The notes below the pieces were generated by a model. The model was not told the origin of the DNA. It saw only the letters and a list, made by a program, of their open reading frames with translations, and made no database searches. DNA of 64,000 nucleotides from the NCBI RefSeq assembly GCF_900182915.1, contig NZ_FXUG01000007.1, positions 124,001 to 188,000 of the forward strand. Reading direction: 5' to 3'. A program made the translations under genes and the position numbers. The stretch is from Neorhodopirellula lusitana (GTDB lineage: Bacteria > Planctomycetota > Planctomycetia > Pirellulales > Pirellulaceae). Positions 9,075 through 18,546 of this stretch are shown one piece after another (positions within the stretch are counted from its first letter, which is position 1; each line of letters begins with the position of its first letter).

Positions 9075-10751
9075 ATGGCATTCATTCCCATGCGTTCCTT
9101 TCATAAATCACCTTCCGTCGCGATTCTGCTCGCTTCCAGTTGCCTCGCTGGATGTGCCAGCACGGGAACCGGTCACCTCGCGAGTCATCCAACGACTCCG
9201 GACCCAATGCAACCCGGCGCTGCCGCCGCGGGCACTGAAGTTGGCCCGATGGATCAGGTTTGCAAGCCTACCGCAAGTGTCGAACTGGCCAGCTTTCACG
9301 ATGACATCAACGATCTAGCGGACGGTCTCGAAAACGTATCAGTCGACGACATCGCGACTTCCGCAAATTCGAAAGCACCCGTCCAGACTGCCGCTGAGGA
9401 ACGCTTGGGAAGCAATACGGGAACCACCACCAACGCCAATATGAACCTGGATGATGCGGACTTCGGTACGTTCCAGGAAGTTCAGGGTGTGCCGTCAATG
9501 ATGTCGATCCAAGGCGGTGAATCGATCCAAGAAGCCTGGGCGATCGCCGTCGCGGTGAATGAAAAAGTGCGTTCGAAACAGAATGTCACCGGGGCAGCCG
9601 TCTACACGCATGAAGCGGCCAAGTCGGCGCGGATGCCGTCGCTACGAACCTTCAACGCCTACACGGCGCTGGACAATACTCCTGGGCTTTCGGTAAGCAT
9701 TCCAGGCGTCAGCGCGCTGCCGTTCGGCTCGCTTCCCATCGGTGAAAAGGACTTCTTTGCATCGGCGACGTTGGCATCCGTACCGCTCTACACCAGCGGC
9801 AAAATCTCGAGCGCAATCAACGCTTCGGCCGCCAATGTGAACGCGTCCAAGTTCGATCAGCGATCTGGCGTGCATGATCTCAAGATGGAAGTGGCCGAAG
9901 CCTATGTCCGAGTGCTGAAAACAGAAAAGCTGGTGGAAGTCGCACGACTGAGCGTTGAAACACTTGAAAAACACCTAATTGACGTGCAAGACCTGTTTGA
10001 CGAAGACGTCGTTTCCAAGGCAGACGTGTTGGCGGTGAAGACCGCATTGTCTGAGTCACGTGACAAGTACCTCGAAGCGACCAACGGACTTGATCTTGCC
10101 AACGCAGCCTACAATCGTCTGGTCGGACGACAGTTGGATCAGCCGGTAATGTTGGCGGAACTGATTGCCGAAGGACTGCCAATCTCTTCAGGGCCCGAGG
10201 AACTCGCTGCATTGGCGATGGCCCAACGCAGTGAACTGAAGGCGATCGCTTGCAAGTCGAACGCCCTTCGCCATCAAGCCAAACAAGAATTGGCGGCGAC
10301 AGGCCCGCAGGTCGGGGCACTGGGCGGCTTTCACTTTTTGGAAAACAGCAACCTGACCCACGAAGACATTTGGTCAGTCGGGATCGCTGCCGAGTGGACG
10401 GTCTTTGATGGTGGCATGGCCAAGAACAAGGCCGCGGCATTCAAGCAACAGGCTTCCGCGCTGGCTCGCTTGCAGCGTGACCTGCGAAGCCAAATTGCTC
10501 TGCAGGTGCGGCAAGCTTGGCTGAGCATGCAAAACGCCGCCAAACGCATGGAAGTGGCCCAAACCTCGGTCGAACAGGCTGAAGAGAGTCTTCGTGTCGC
10601 CTTGGATCGCTACCGCGAAGAAGTCGGAACCAACACCGAAGTGTTGGACGCACAAACGTTGCTGGCCAGCCGCCGCAGCAGTTTCTATGCGGCGACCTAT
10701 GACGCCGCTCTCGCTCGTATCATGCTGGACCGAGCGACGGGCACCATCTAG
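9075..10751 (+). CDS. TolC-like outer membrane efflux lipoprotein
   Basis: Outer-membrane channel subunit of a tripartite exporter. The N-terminus has a lipoprotein signal ending in the lipobox LAGC, followed by about 110 low-complexity, linker-like residues. Two OEP repeats follow, with long alternating helices. The last carries the family segment ALDRYREEVGTNTEVLDAQ near the C-terminus. The start is uncertain: ATG at 9075 or 9090 both give a lipoprotein signal, and a GC-rich extension back to 9027 is less likely. The downstream operon (adaptor, ATPase, two permeases) would supply the inner-membrane partners, as in HlyD/RbbA-type exporters. The 340-base gap between them holds repeat R1 copy B. 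Confidence 0.85.
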   Translation: MAFIPMRSFHKSPSVAILLASSCLAGCASTGTGHLASHPTTPDPMQPGAAAAGTEVGPMDQVCKPTASVELASFHDDINDLADGLENVSVDDIATSANSKAPVQTAAEERLGSNTGTTTNANMNLDDADFGTFQEVQGVPSMMSIQGGESIQEAWAIAVAVNEKVRSKQNVTGAAVYTHEAAKSARMPSLRTFNAYTALDNTPGLSVSIPGVSALPFGSLPIGEKDFFASATLASVPLYTSGKISSAINASAANVNASKFDQRSGVHDLKMEVAEAYVRVLKTEKLVEVARLSVETLEKHLIDVQDLFDEDVVSKADVLAVKTALSESRDKYLEATNGLDLANAAYNRLVGRQLDQPVMLAELIAEGLPISSGPEELAALAMAQRSELKAIACKSNALRHQAKQELAATGPQVGALGGFHFLENSNLTHEDIWSVGIAAEWTVFDGGMAKNKAAAFKQQASALARLQRDLRSQIALQVRQAWLSMQNAAKRMEVAQTSVEQAEESLRVALDRYREEVGTNTEVLDAQTLLASRRSSFYAATYDAALARIMLDRATGTI

Positions 10752-10840
10752 AGCATTCTAACTTTTGTCGTAGCGTAACTCGGCGAGAGTTTCGTAAGCC
10801 CGCGTGGGGATCGAAAGTCTCGACGACTTCCGCTACGGCC
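10751..10840 (+). repeat. dispersed structured element R1, copy B
   Basis: Starts on the last base of the TolC-like stop codon. It matches the reverse complement of 6266-6355 along its whole 90 bases, without gaps by eye and about 85 percent identical. Arms GTAGCG (10770-10775) and CGCTAC (10831-10836) enclose AACTC/GAGTT and GAAAGTC/GACTTCC hairpins. The rest of the gap to 11094 contains a short direct repeat (TTTGCGTCCC at about 10983 and 11002) and no gene. Confidence 0.78.
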
Positions 10841-11093
10841 TACAGCATTCTCGAAAATGCACTAAACCCTCATCACGAACCGCCACTCGACAGCGAACGT
10901 GATGACCGACGCTGCTGTTCCCCACTACTTGGGCGAAAAACACCGTCGACCGGCGTGTGAAAACAGGGCAGCAATCACAAATTTTGCGTCCCGGCACAGG
11001 CTTTGCGTCCCAGCAAGACCAGCTGCGAATGTCTTCAGTATCAACGAAGTGGTTTCCCCACTTCACTGAATATGATCGCGGCTGATCTAGCAA

Positions 11094-12218
11094 ATGGAAC
11101 GCGTCGCGATGGCGAAAATCTTTCAGCATCTTGTCACATTTTTAGTTCTCGCTGGCATTGCCGCGGGCAGTTATTTCGCATGGGACCGTTGGGGGCGTGT
11201 GGAGCCACTACCGGCTGGCTTGATTCAGGCAAACGGCCGAATCGAGGGGGATCATGTGACGATCGCCAGCAAGTTCGCCGGTAAGATCAGCGAATTGCTC
11301 GTCCGCGAAGGAGACAGCGTCGAGCCAGGACAGGTGCTCGCTCGTCTGGAATCCGAACAGGTCCGAGCCAAACTGCACCAGGCCGAGCAAGCCGTCTTGG
11401 CCGCCCAATCACAGCTAGAAGCCGCTAAGTCAAGCCTCGATCTGCTTAAGCATGAAGTGCCACTGATGGTGGAAACGGCACAAGCTTCCTTGGAACACGC
11501 CCAGGCGGTGGTGGCAAAAGCGAAAGCCGCCGAACAACAGGCCGCTCGCGACGCCGAACGCTTTACCAAGCTGGCATCACACGGGACCGTCGACGGACGC
11601 AAGAGTGAAGAGGTCGATCTTGGTTGGACGGTCGCGAAGAACGATGTACGCGTGGCCGAGACCGCGGTCACGCAAGCTGAAAAGCAGCTAGCCCAAGCGA
11701 ACCTGGGTGAGCAACGCATTCGTGCCAAAACCGCACAGGTCGCGGCGATATCGGCACAGGTTGCGGGCGCCGAAGCGGTGCGTGATGAAGCCCAAAGCGT
11801 CCTAGATGACCTGACCATCCGGGCTCCCTCGGCGGGCGTGATCACGACTCGCGTCGTGGATGCCGGCGAGATCGTGGCTGCGGGTTCGCCCCTGTTCGAT
11901 GTGGTCAATCTCGACCGTCTGTACTTGAAAGTCTACGTTCCGGAGGTCGAGATCGGACGCTTGCGCCTTGATCTGCCCGCCCGAATCCACACCGATGCGT
12001 TTCCGGACAAGCCCTTCCCCGCCCAAGTTCGATACATCTCCTCCCGAGCCGAGTTCACGCCCAAAGAAGTTCAGACACCCGACGAACGGGTCAAACTTGT
12101 GTACGCCATCAAGTTGTACCTCGATGAAAACATCGACCATCAACTTTCGCCCGGCTTACCCGCTGACGCAGTGATCCGCTGGAAAGAAGATGCAGCATGG
12201 GCGAAACCACAATGGTGA
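11094..12218 (+). CDS. HlyD-family membrane fusion protein (YhiI-like)
   Basis: Periplasmic adaptor that links an ABC exporter to an outer-membrane channel. One N-terminal membrane anchor (about 7-27) precedes the biotinyl-lipoyl half motif GLIQANGRIEGDHVTIASK. An Ala/Gln/Glu-rich coiled-coil hairpin of about 140 residues follows, then the second lipoyl half (RAPSAGVITTRVVDAGEIV) and the beta-barrel. The length of 374 fits the family. The start may be the ATG at 11109, which removes five residues. Its stop overlaps the next gene by 22 bases, so the two are translationally coupled. Gene order matches the E. coli yhiI-rbbA-yhhJ arrangement. Confidence 0.88.
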   Translation: MERVAMAKIFQHLVTFLVLAGIAAGSYFAWDRWGRVEPLPAGLIQANGRIEGDHVTIASKFAGKISELLVREGDSVEPGQVLARLESEQVRAKLHQAEQAVLAAQSQLEAAKSSLDLLKHEVPLMVETAQASLEHAQAVVAKAKAAEQQAARDAERFTKLASHGTVDGRKSEEVDLGWTVAKNDVRVAETAVTQAEKQLAQANLGEQRIRAKTAQVAAISAQVAGAEAVRDEAQSVLDDLTIRAPSAGVITTRVVDAGEIVAAGSPLFDVVNLDRLYLKVYVPEVEIGRLRLDLPARIHTDAFPDKPFPAQVRYISSRAEFTPKEVQTPDERVKLVYAIKLYLDENIDHQLSPGLPADAVIRWKEDAAWAKPQW

Positions 12219-14335
12219 GTTCCCAAGACGTTGACGACCTCGCCAACGTACCACAACCTGGCCACGCCACAGCAGAATCCGCGGCCGATCCCGCAACCAT
12301 CCCACCGATCGTCCAAGTTAAGAACTTCCATAAGTCCTATGGGCGTCAAGTCGCGGTGGACGGGATCGATTTGGAAATCCATCGAGGCGAAATCTATGGA
12401 CTGATCGGTCCCGACGGTGCTGGGAAGAGCAGCCTGATGAAGGCGGTCGCTGGCGTACTGACCTACGACAGCGGTTCAGTGGATGTTTTCGGTGTGCGAG
12501 TCGATTCCGAACGATCGGCCGAAATCATCAAGGACCGCATTGGCCTAATGCCGCAGGGCCTCGGGCTGAACCTGTATGCCGACTTGTCGATAGAGGAAAA
12601 CGTCGACTTCTTTGGCCAGATACGCCTGGTCCCCAAGGACGTCCTCCGCCAGCGAAAACAACGGCTGCTGGAAATGACGCGACTGGACAAGTTCCGCAGC
12701 CGTCCGATGAAGAACCTGTCTGGCGGGATGAAGCAAAAACTCGGATTGGTATGTTGCCTGATTCACCACCCCAAACTCGTCATTCTGGACGAGCCCACGA
12801 CCGGGGTCGATCCGGTTTCGCGTCGTGATTTCTGGAGCATTCTGGCCAAGCTACTTCGTGAGGAACAAATCACGGCGTTGGTCTCGACCGCCTACATGGA
12901 TGAAGCCACTCGTTTTCATCATGCCGCATTGATGTTCGATGGAAAATGCTTAGCGCGAGGCGAACCCGACGAAATTGCTGCCCTGGTGCCGGGACGAATT
13001 GTGCAAGCGAAAGCGGAATCACAAGCCACTGCACTGGCAAAACTGAAAGCAACGTTTCCCCAATCGGAGGCCGTCGGGCCGTGGTTGCGAGTGTTTGTGG
13101 ACGACGCCGACGATGCCGAAGCGTCCGATGCCGTGACAACCCAAATTGCCGACTGCCAACCGAGCGAAGTGCATGTCGCCCAACCCGACTTAGAAGACGT
13201 GTTCATCGCCTTGTTGCGCCGTCGTGGGCTGACCGATGAAGGTGACTCGGTGTCGCTCGCACAATCCAATCTGCCGCCGGCCACCACCGCGGATGGCTTG
13301 GCGATCGAGGCTCACGACCTGGTGCGACAGTTCGGTCAATTCCGTGCCGTTGATGGCGTCAGCTTTCAGGTTGCCCCGGGCGAGATTTTTGGATTGCTCG
13401 GGGCCAATGGTGCTGGCAAGACAACGGTCATCAAGATGCTAACCGGTTTGATGCCACCCACCTCGGGCACTGGCCGCGTCGCGGGCGCCGACATGCGAAG
13501 GGCGAGCCAATCCATCAAGGAACGGATCGGCTACATGTCCCAATCGTTCTCCCTGTACCAAGACCTCACCGTGGTCGAAAACATCCGACTGTACGCGGGC
13601 ATCTACGGCCTTTCGCGTCGCGAAGCAAGTGTCCGGACCGACTGGATCATTGACATGGCAGGCCTGTCGGGTCGTGAAAAGCATTTGTCGGGTAGCCTTC
13701 CCATGGGTGTTCGGCAACGTTTGGCGATTGGATGCGCGTTGGTACACCGCCCTCAGGTCCTCTTCCTCGACGAGCCGACCTCGGGCGTTGACCCGATCGG
13801 CCGGCGTCGATTGTGGGACATCATTTTTGAACTGTCGCGAAACGAAGGCGTCGCGATCCTGGTCACGACCCACTACATGAGCGAAGCGGAGCACTGCGAT
13901 CACATCGCGATGATGTACGCCGGCCGGGTTTTCGCCGACGCTTCACCTACTCAATTGAAAGCCAACCTACGAAAGGAATCCGGTCAGTTGCTCGAGGTCA
14001 GCACCGACAATCCGCTGGCGGCGCTGGACATTCTAGAGTCATCGGGGTTCGATGGAGTTTCTCTGTTTGGGAAACGTATTCACTTCCTGGCACCCGACCT
14101 AACCGAAGCAGAATCGCGAGTTCGCAAGACGCTGGACAGTAAAAACATTCAGGTTTTGTCTGTGTCCGAACAACCGATCACGATGGAAGACGTCTTTGTC
14201 AATCGTGTCCTCGCCCTCGAAAAACTGGACGAGAAAAACTCCGCGTCGCCAAAGCCAGATGAAGAAAACGCGGACGAAGCTACTTCGGACAAAGCCAAGT
14301 CCAATGAGGCCAAGCCCAAAGAGGCCAAGTCATGA
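12197..14335 (+). CDS. double ABC transporter ATPase (RbbA-like N-terminal part)
   Basis: Cytosolic motor with two complete nucleotide-binding domains in one chain of 712 residues. The first has Walker A GPDGAGKSS (about 75-83), a LSGGMKQK signature and LDEPTTGVDP. The second has GANGAGKTT (about 400), a degenerate signature LSGSLPMGVRQR and LDEPTSGVDP. In the E. coli RbbA family the membrane domain is fused at the C-terminus; here two separate permease genes follow instead. The last residues are Lys/Ala/Glu-rich and encoded by three 15-bp repeats that run up to the stop. ATGA overlap with the next gene shows tight coupling. Confidence 0.9.
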   Translation: MGETTMVSSQDVDDLANVPQPGHATAESAADPATIPPIVQVKNFHKSYGRQVAVDGIDLEIHRGEIYGLIGPDGAGKSSLMKAVAGVLTYDSGSVDVFGVRVDSERSAEIIKDRIGLMPQGLGLNLYADLSIEENVDFFGQIRLVPKDVLRQRKQRLLEMTRLDKFRSRPMKNLSGGMKQKLGLVCCLIHHPKLVILDEPTTGVDPVSRRDFWSILAKLLREEQITALVSTAYMDEATRFHHAALMFDGKCLARGEPDEIAALVPGRIVQAKAESQATALAKLKATFPQSEAVGPWLRVFVDDADDAEASDAVTTQIADCQPSEVHVAQPDLEDVFIALLRRRGLTDEGDSVSLAQSNLPPATTADGLAIEAHDLVRQFGQFRAVDGVSFQVAPGEIFGLLGANGAGKTTVIKMLTGLMPPTSGTGRVAGADMRRASQSIKERIGYMSQSFSLYQDLTVVENIRLYAGIYGLSRREASVRTDWIIDMAGLSGREKHLSGSLPMGVRQRLAIGCALVHRPQVLFLDEPTSGVDPIGRRRLWDIIFELSRNEGVAILVTTHYMSEAEHCDHIAMMYAGRVFADASPTQLKANLRKESGQLLEVSTDNPLAALDILESSGFDGVSLFGKRIHFLAPDLTEAESRVRKTLDSKNIQVLSVSEQPITMEDVFVNRVLALEKLDEKNSASPKPDEENADEATSDKAKSNEAKPKEAKS
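14288..14332 (+). repeat. 15-bp in-frame tandem repeat at the C-terminus of the ATPase
   Basis: Three 15-base units at 14288, 14303 and 14318 encode DKAKS, NEAKP and KEAKS. They are the last sense codons of the double ATPase, and the start codon of the following permease overlaps their end. The repeated DNA therefore also carries the translational coupling site. Confidence 0.8.
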
Positions 14336-15486
14336 ATCTTCAACGTGTTGCCGCTACGGCATCCAAAGAGTGGCGGGAGATTGTTCGCGATCGCCTGTTC
14401 CTCGCCCTGACGTTTCTTGTTCCAACGTCTTTGATGCTGGTCGTGGGTTACGGACTATCACTGGACGTGGAGGACATCCCGCTGGCGATTGTCGACCGGG
14501 ACGGATCGAATCTCAGTCGTGAATACTCGCATCGCTTCATGGACTCTCGTTACTTTGATTTCCAAGGTTACGCATTGGACCGGCACGAGTTGCCGCCTTT
14601 GTTAGAGGACAATAAGGTTCGCGCAGCGATCATCATTCCCGAGAACTTCCAAAAAGAACTCCTCGCTGGACGCCCCGTCGTGGTGCAAACGCTGATCGAC
14701 GGCACGTTTCCATTCCGCGCCCAAACGATCAAGGGCTACGTATTGGCGATGAACACCGCCTTCACCAGCGAAATGCTTGCAATGTATGTCGCCAAACAAA
14801 AGGGGATTTCGATTACCGATGCGGCGAGAAGGCTTCAGCCCATCCAATTTCAAACTCGCTATCTGTACAACCAAAGTATGCGCAGCAGTTGGGCGCTCGC
14901 GCCGCGTCTGATCATGGTCATTCTGATGATGACGCCACCGTTCTACACCGCCTTAGGGATCGTGCGGGAAAAGGAACGCGGGTCGATCTACAACATCTAC
15001 TCGTCCACGGTCAGCCGCCTCGAGTTTCTGGTGGGGAAACTCATTCCGTACGTTGGAATCTCAGCCGCCAACGCGGTGATCCTATTCCTGTTGGCAACCG
15101 AACTGTTTGGTGCCCCGTTCAAGGGCAGTCTGCTCTTCTTCGTCCCCGCAACGTTGCTCTATATCATCTGCACAACCGGACTGGGCCTCGTCGTGTCCGT
15201 CCTGGTGCGTACCCAAGTGGCGGCCATGGTCGTGACCTTCATTGTCACCGTGATTCCCTCCATCCTTTACTCCGGCGTCGTCGTTCCCATCGAATCACTC
15301 AGCCCAACGGCCCAAATGACCGCTCACGCGTTGCCGGCAATGTACTACACGAACATCATCGTGGGCGCCTTCATGAAAGGAGTGGGGCTGAACGAGCTTT
15401 GGCCTGACGTCTTGGTCTTGGCGATCTACGCAGCCGTTCTGATGACGATCGGTTACAGCATGTTCCATAAGCGGCCAAGCACATGA
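14332..15486 (+). CDS. ABC-2 type permease, first subunit (YhhJ-like)
   Basis: Inner-membrane subunit of the exporter, 384 residues. One N-terminal membrane helix (about 22-42) is followed by a large periplasmic domain of about 140 residues. About five helices then fill the C-terminal half, the usual ABC-2 layout with EKERGSIYNIY before the second helix. The start overlaps the ATPase stop (ATGA) and the stop overlaps the next start (ATGA). It probably pairs with the following gene as a heterodimer driven by the two nucleotide-binding domains. Confidence 0.9.
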   Translation: MNLQRVAATASKEWREIVRDRLFLALTFLVPTSLMLVVGYGLSLDVEDIPLAIVDRDGSNLSREYSHRFMDSRYFDFQGYALDRHELPPLLEDNKVRAAIIIPENFQKELLAGRPVVVQTLIDGTFPFRAQTIKGYVLAMNTAFTSEMLAMYVAKQKGISITDAARRLQPIQFQTRYLYNQSMRSSWALAPRLIMVILMMTPPFYTALGIVREKERGSIYNIYSSTVSRLEFLVGKLIPYVGISAANAVILFLLATELFGAPFKGSLLFFVPATLLYIICTTGLGLVVSVLVRTQVAAMVVTFIVTVIPSILYSGVVVPIESLSPTAQMTAHALPAMYYTNIIVGAFMKGVGLNELWPDVLVLAIYAAVLMTIGYSMFHKRPST

Positions 15487-16793
15487 GTAATCCAGAATCC
15501 AACACGCCAGAATCCAACACGCCAGAATCCAACTCGCCGGAATCCACCCAACCCGATTCCAATGCGACGGATCTCGACGATCCCGTTCAAGCGGACACTC
15601 GATCGACGCATGCGGATACCCAACCAGGTCGATCGGGCGGCACCTCGTGGCGCCGCGTCGTGGTTTGGTGGAATCGCATGCGAGTGATGACAGCGAAGGA
15701 ATTCTTGCAGCTTTATCGTGACCGGATTCTGATCGTCTTCATGATCTATGCTTTCACGTTGGAGGTCTATCTTGCGGGCGCGGGCGTTAGCATGCAACTT
15801 CAGGATGCGGGAATGCGGGTCCACGACTCGGACCACAGTTTTGCCTCGCGTGAGCTGATTCATCGATTCCGTCCGCCTCAATTTCGCATCGACGGTGAGG
15901 TGTTCAATGAAGCCGAAAGCGTCGAACTTCTAGACCGTGGCGAAGCCATGATGGTGCTGGACATTCCGCCGCAATTCCAAGAAACGCTGCTCAGCGGAAA
16001 CACAACGTCGCTGCAAATGCAAATCGACACGTCCAATCCGGTGCTCGGCTTCCTCGCGTCCAGTTACGGCCAACAAATCGTCGGCCAATACGGACTCGAG
16101 GTCGCAATGGAACGAGAGGGAATCAACATCAATGGGCTCGCCGCGCCGATCATCCATGAAGAACACCGAGTTTGGTACAACGCCAATCAGAATGACGCGT
16201 GGTTCATGTCGTTGGTAGAGATGCTAAATGTCATCACCATGTTCGCCATCCTGCTTCCGGCATCCGCAATGGCGCGTGAAAAGGAGCGAGGCACGGTTGA
16301 GCAACTGCTGGTGTCACCGCTGTCAACCTTTCAGATGATGTTCCCGAAAGTTCTCGCGATGACGTCGGTCATCTTGGTGGGGACGCTGCTGACGATCCAC
16401 CTAATCTTGCAACCCTTTTTCGGAGTTCCCTTTCGTGGAAGCCTGACACTCTTCATGGCCGTCACAGCAATCTACGTCTTCACGACCGCGGGCATCGGAA
16501 TGCTGTTGGCCACGATCGCCAGGAATCTCGCTCAAGTGGGCATGCTGACCGCGTTGATCTTCATCCCAATGGTGTTCTTATCCGGTGCGTGGACACCACC
16601 AGAGAACATGCCGCCGTTCTTGCGTGCGATCAGTTCGGTGGCTCCATTGCACCACTACATCGACGCCAGTCTTGGCATCATGCTGAAGGGCTCCGGAATT
16701 TCAATCTTGTGGGATTCGATCTTGGCGATCGCCCTATTCGGTGTGGTGATCTACGGCCTGAGCATGGGCTACTTCCGCCGCCAGTTCGGCTGA
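15483..16793 (+). CDS. ABC-2 type permease, second subunit
   Basis: Second inner-membrane subunit, 436 residues. The core repeats the ABC-2 layout: a helix at about 85-105, a periplasmic domain, then a bundle of about five helices beginning near KEKERGTVEQLLVSPL. It differs from its neighbour in a cytosolic N-terminal extension of about 60 residues rich in Pro, Glu, Ser, Asn and Thr. That extension starts with 15-bp repeats encoding the pentapeptide PESNT. It is the last gene of the four-gene exporter operon. Confidence 0.9.
   Translation: MSNPESNTPESNTPESNSPESTQPDSNATDLDDPVQADTRSTHADTQPGRSGGTSWRRVVVWWNRMRVMTAKEFLQLYRDRILIVFMIYAFTLEVYLAGAGVSMQLQDAGMRVHDSDHSFASRELIHRFRPPQFRIDGEVFNEAESVELLDRGEAMMVLDIPPQFQETLLSGNTTSLQMQIDTSNPVLGFLASSYGQQIVGQYGLEVAMEREGININGLAAPIIHEEHRVWYNANQNDAWFMSLVEMLNVITMFAILLPASAMAREKERGTVEQLLVSPLSTFQMMFPKVLAMTSVILVGTLLTIHLILQPFFGVPFRGSLTLFMAVTAIYVFTTAGIGMLLATIARNLAQVGMLTALIFIPMVFLSGAWTPPENMPPFLRAISSVAPLHHYIDASLGIMLKGSGISILWDSILAIALFGVVIYGLSMGYFRRQFG
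15492..15566 (+). repeat. 15-bp in-frame tandem repeat at the N-terminus of the permease
   Basis: Units CCAGAATCCAACACG at 15492 and 15507 are identical. The next (15522) differs by one base, and those at 15537 and 15552 are progressively diverged. They encode PESNT-like pentapeptides from the third codon on. Confidence 0.85.
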
Positions 16794-16808
16794 TCGAACA
16801 GGCTAGTC

Positions 16809-16836
16809 GAGCAGCACGAATGCTTGCTCCAATTTT
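16809..16836 (+). terminator. possible terminator of the ABC exporter operon
   Basis: GAGCA-GCA, a CGAA loop and TGC-T-TGCTC form a short hairpin with one bulge (16809-16829), followed by CAATTTT. It lies 16 bases past the last permease stop. The T-run is weak, so this is only a candidate. Confidence 0.35.
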
Positions 16837-16940
16837 GCTTATAGCGAGTTAGCGGGAGCGTTAGACGTTCGCCCCAGTGTGCGAAAAGGCGATCCACGTC
16901 GCCCACTTTCGACACACTCTTTCCGGCGACGCTCACTCTT

Positions 16941-17210
16941 CTAGACGTGGTCAACGACTTGAATCGCGTTGACCAAATGGGAAACGCCTTCAACGTCTCG
17001 AATCGATTCTTGGGCAAGTTGCTTCATGAACTCCGAGCTCACGTCACCGGAAAGAAAGACGATGCCCCGCCTCCGTTCACAACTGATCTGTTGCAGTTCG
17101 GTGTAAGACGCTGCATCCAATACCTCTTGCACCCGCGTCTGAATCGGATCCCAACCATTCGACAAACGGGGATTGGATTGACGCATGGGTCGAAGGAGTG
17201 TGGCCACCAT
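16941..17210 (-). CDS. BON-domain protein
   Basis: A small protein of 89 residues with one BON domain. It shows an amphipathic helix (TRVQEVLDAASYTELQQISCERRRG), the strand IVFLSGDVSSEFMKQLAQESI, then VEGVSHLVNAIQVVD. No signal peptide is visible, so it is probably cytosolic, unlike OsmY-type periplasmic BON proteins. BON domains usually bind lipid headgroups or other small ligands. It converges on the exporter operon; a second single-BON gene sits just after the RND pump at 34972. Confidence 0.75.
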   Translation of the reverse strand: MVATLLRPMRQSNPRLSNGWDPIQTRVQEVLDAASYTELQQISCERRRGIVFLSGDVSSEFMKQLAQESIRDVEGVSHLVNAIQVVDHV

Positions 17211-17403
17211 ACTGGGCGTCCTCTTGATTTTGGGATTCGAAATGCAAACTCATGCTCGCTGGGTTGCAATCCATGTGCCACGCGGCAGGTGCGAGTCGCT
17301 TCTTTGGGTTGGCATGATGGAGCCGAATCAAGGGAACTGGTACATCGATTGCTTCCTTGTGCTTTCTCACGACCGTCTTGAATTCAATACCAAGGTGTCA
17401 AAC

Positions 17404-17730
17404 ATGAACGATCCATTTGTTGCCCAGCAGTGGCAAGAGCTTTGTGAACGAGTCCAGCAGTCCGCAACCTACGCGGGTAAATCGAATCCGGGCCTCGAGC
17501 AGCAGATCGCAGGCTCGGTGAACGATTTCTGCAGCAGCGCCCCGCCATCGCGGTACAGCGAGCTTCTGACCCGCGTCGCCGATGCGGCTCGTCTGGCGAT
17601 TTCCTGGAGCCACAAGAGTCGAGACGAACGCGTGGAGAGTCGTGTCCACGCCGACGAAATGGTCGATGAATGTGGCGACGAATCCTTTCCGGCCAGCGAT
17701 CCACCGGAATGGAGCGGTGCACACGCCTAG
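17404..17730 (+). CDS. hypothetical protein
   Basis: No family was recognised. The ATG at 17404 gives 108 residues: helical, Gln/Glu/Ser-rich at the start (QQWQELCERVQQSATYAG), acidic at the end, with no signal peptide or membrane segment. The frame extends upstream to 17185, but the extra 73 residues have a poor composition and overlap the BON gene start. Third codon positions are G/C-rich, which favours this strand over the overlapping minus-strand frames. It may be a small cytosolic protein. Confidence 0.5.
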   Translation: MNDPFVAQQWQELCERVQQSATYAGKSNPGLEQQIAGSVNDFCSSAPPSRYSELLTRVADAARLAISWSHKSRDERVESRVHADEMVDECGDESFPASDPPEWSGAHA

Positions 17731-17994
17731 TCGTACCGAAGCGATCGCCTGTGCCAACGTTGCGCGCGGAACTGCACGGATCGTGCCAACGCGAAGCATC
17801 GATGACACAGGGACTTCGTGGAGTGATGCCTGCTCCGATCATGCCACCAACGTCGCCGAAATGAAGCCAATCAATCAATGTTTCCGATCGTGTTCACATC
17901 TCATTGAGTTGGCATTGGCTTTGCAGCCTACATCAGGAACCGATTTGAATGCATCGCATCAACTTTCCAACCCATTCGCAGGGGAGCCAATTCC

Positions 17995-18543
17995 ATGTCC
18001 GCCACAACCAACCTCACGCCGAACAACACGCTCGGTGGCCCCGATCCAAACACGCTCGGTGAACCCGATGCACATGTCGCAACCCGGCACATGCGAACCG
18101 TGGTCAAGTCGGCTTTGATCGTCGCGTTAGTTGCCACAGCATTGTTGTTTGTCTTCTATCGCCAAGCCGCGTACCTCGCAGCCATTCCGGTTCCGCTTCT
18201 CTACGGCTTCCTTGTACTCCTGAACCTGATGGAACGTGGATCGCGGGCATCGCATCTTCGCAAAGAAGGGCAAACCACCCTGGGACAAGAAGAAATCGAT
18301 GCAGACATTGACACAATCGGCGTCTTCACCGTCCTGAAGGTTCTTGGCGTGCTTGCCGTCGGCACCTTCATCATCGCCGCGAGTTTGTTCGACATGCAGA
18401 TGGTCGGCTTGGTCGCCACGGCGGGCTTTTTGCTGGCCGTGCTTATTCAACTGCCGTTCCTGCCGCTGTACTTTTCCGAAGCCGAACGAGACGAACGAGC
18501 CAAGCTGGCCGCTCAACAGGGACGCACTGAAAATCGCGATTGA
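17995..18543 (+). CDS. hypothetical membrane protein with four predicted helices
   Basis: Not assigned to a family. The 182 residues have a polar N-terminus (1-32) and helices at about 38-57, 62-78, 113-133 and 138-158. A charged loop of about 35 residues lies between helices 2 and 3 and a charged, Glu/Arg/Lys-rich tail at the end. The N-terminus contains two 24-bp DNA repeats (18025 and 18049) encoding NTLGGPDP and NTLGEPDA. It converges on the MFS gene, with only three bases between the stop codons. Confidence 0.7.
   Translation: MSATTNLTPNNTLGGPDPNTLGEPDAHVATRHMRTVVKSALIVALVATALLFVFYRQAAYLAAIPVPLLYGFLVLLNLMERGSRASHLRKEGQTTLGQEEIDADIDTIGVFTVLKVLGVLAVGTFIIAASLFDMQMVGLVATAGFLLAVLIQLPFLPLYFSEAERDERAKLAAQQGRTENRD
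18025..18072 (+). repeat. 24-bp in-frame direct repeat
   Basis: Two adjacent 24-base units (18025-18048, 18049-18072) share 20 or more bases and encode the octapeptides NTLGGPDP and NTLGEPDA near the N-terminus of the membrane protein. Confidence 0.75.
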
Positions 18544-18546
18544 GTT

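Noticed and set aside
17384-17878. Minus-strand frames opposite the hypothetical at 17404
   Set aside because: Arg/His-rich, with third positions unlike genes in the window; the plus frame has better coding character.
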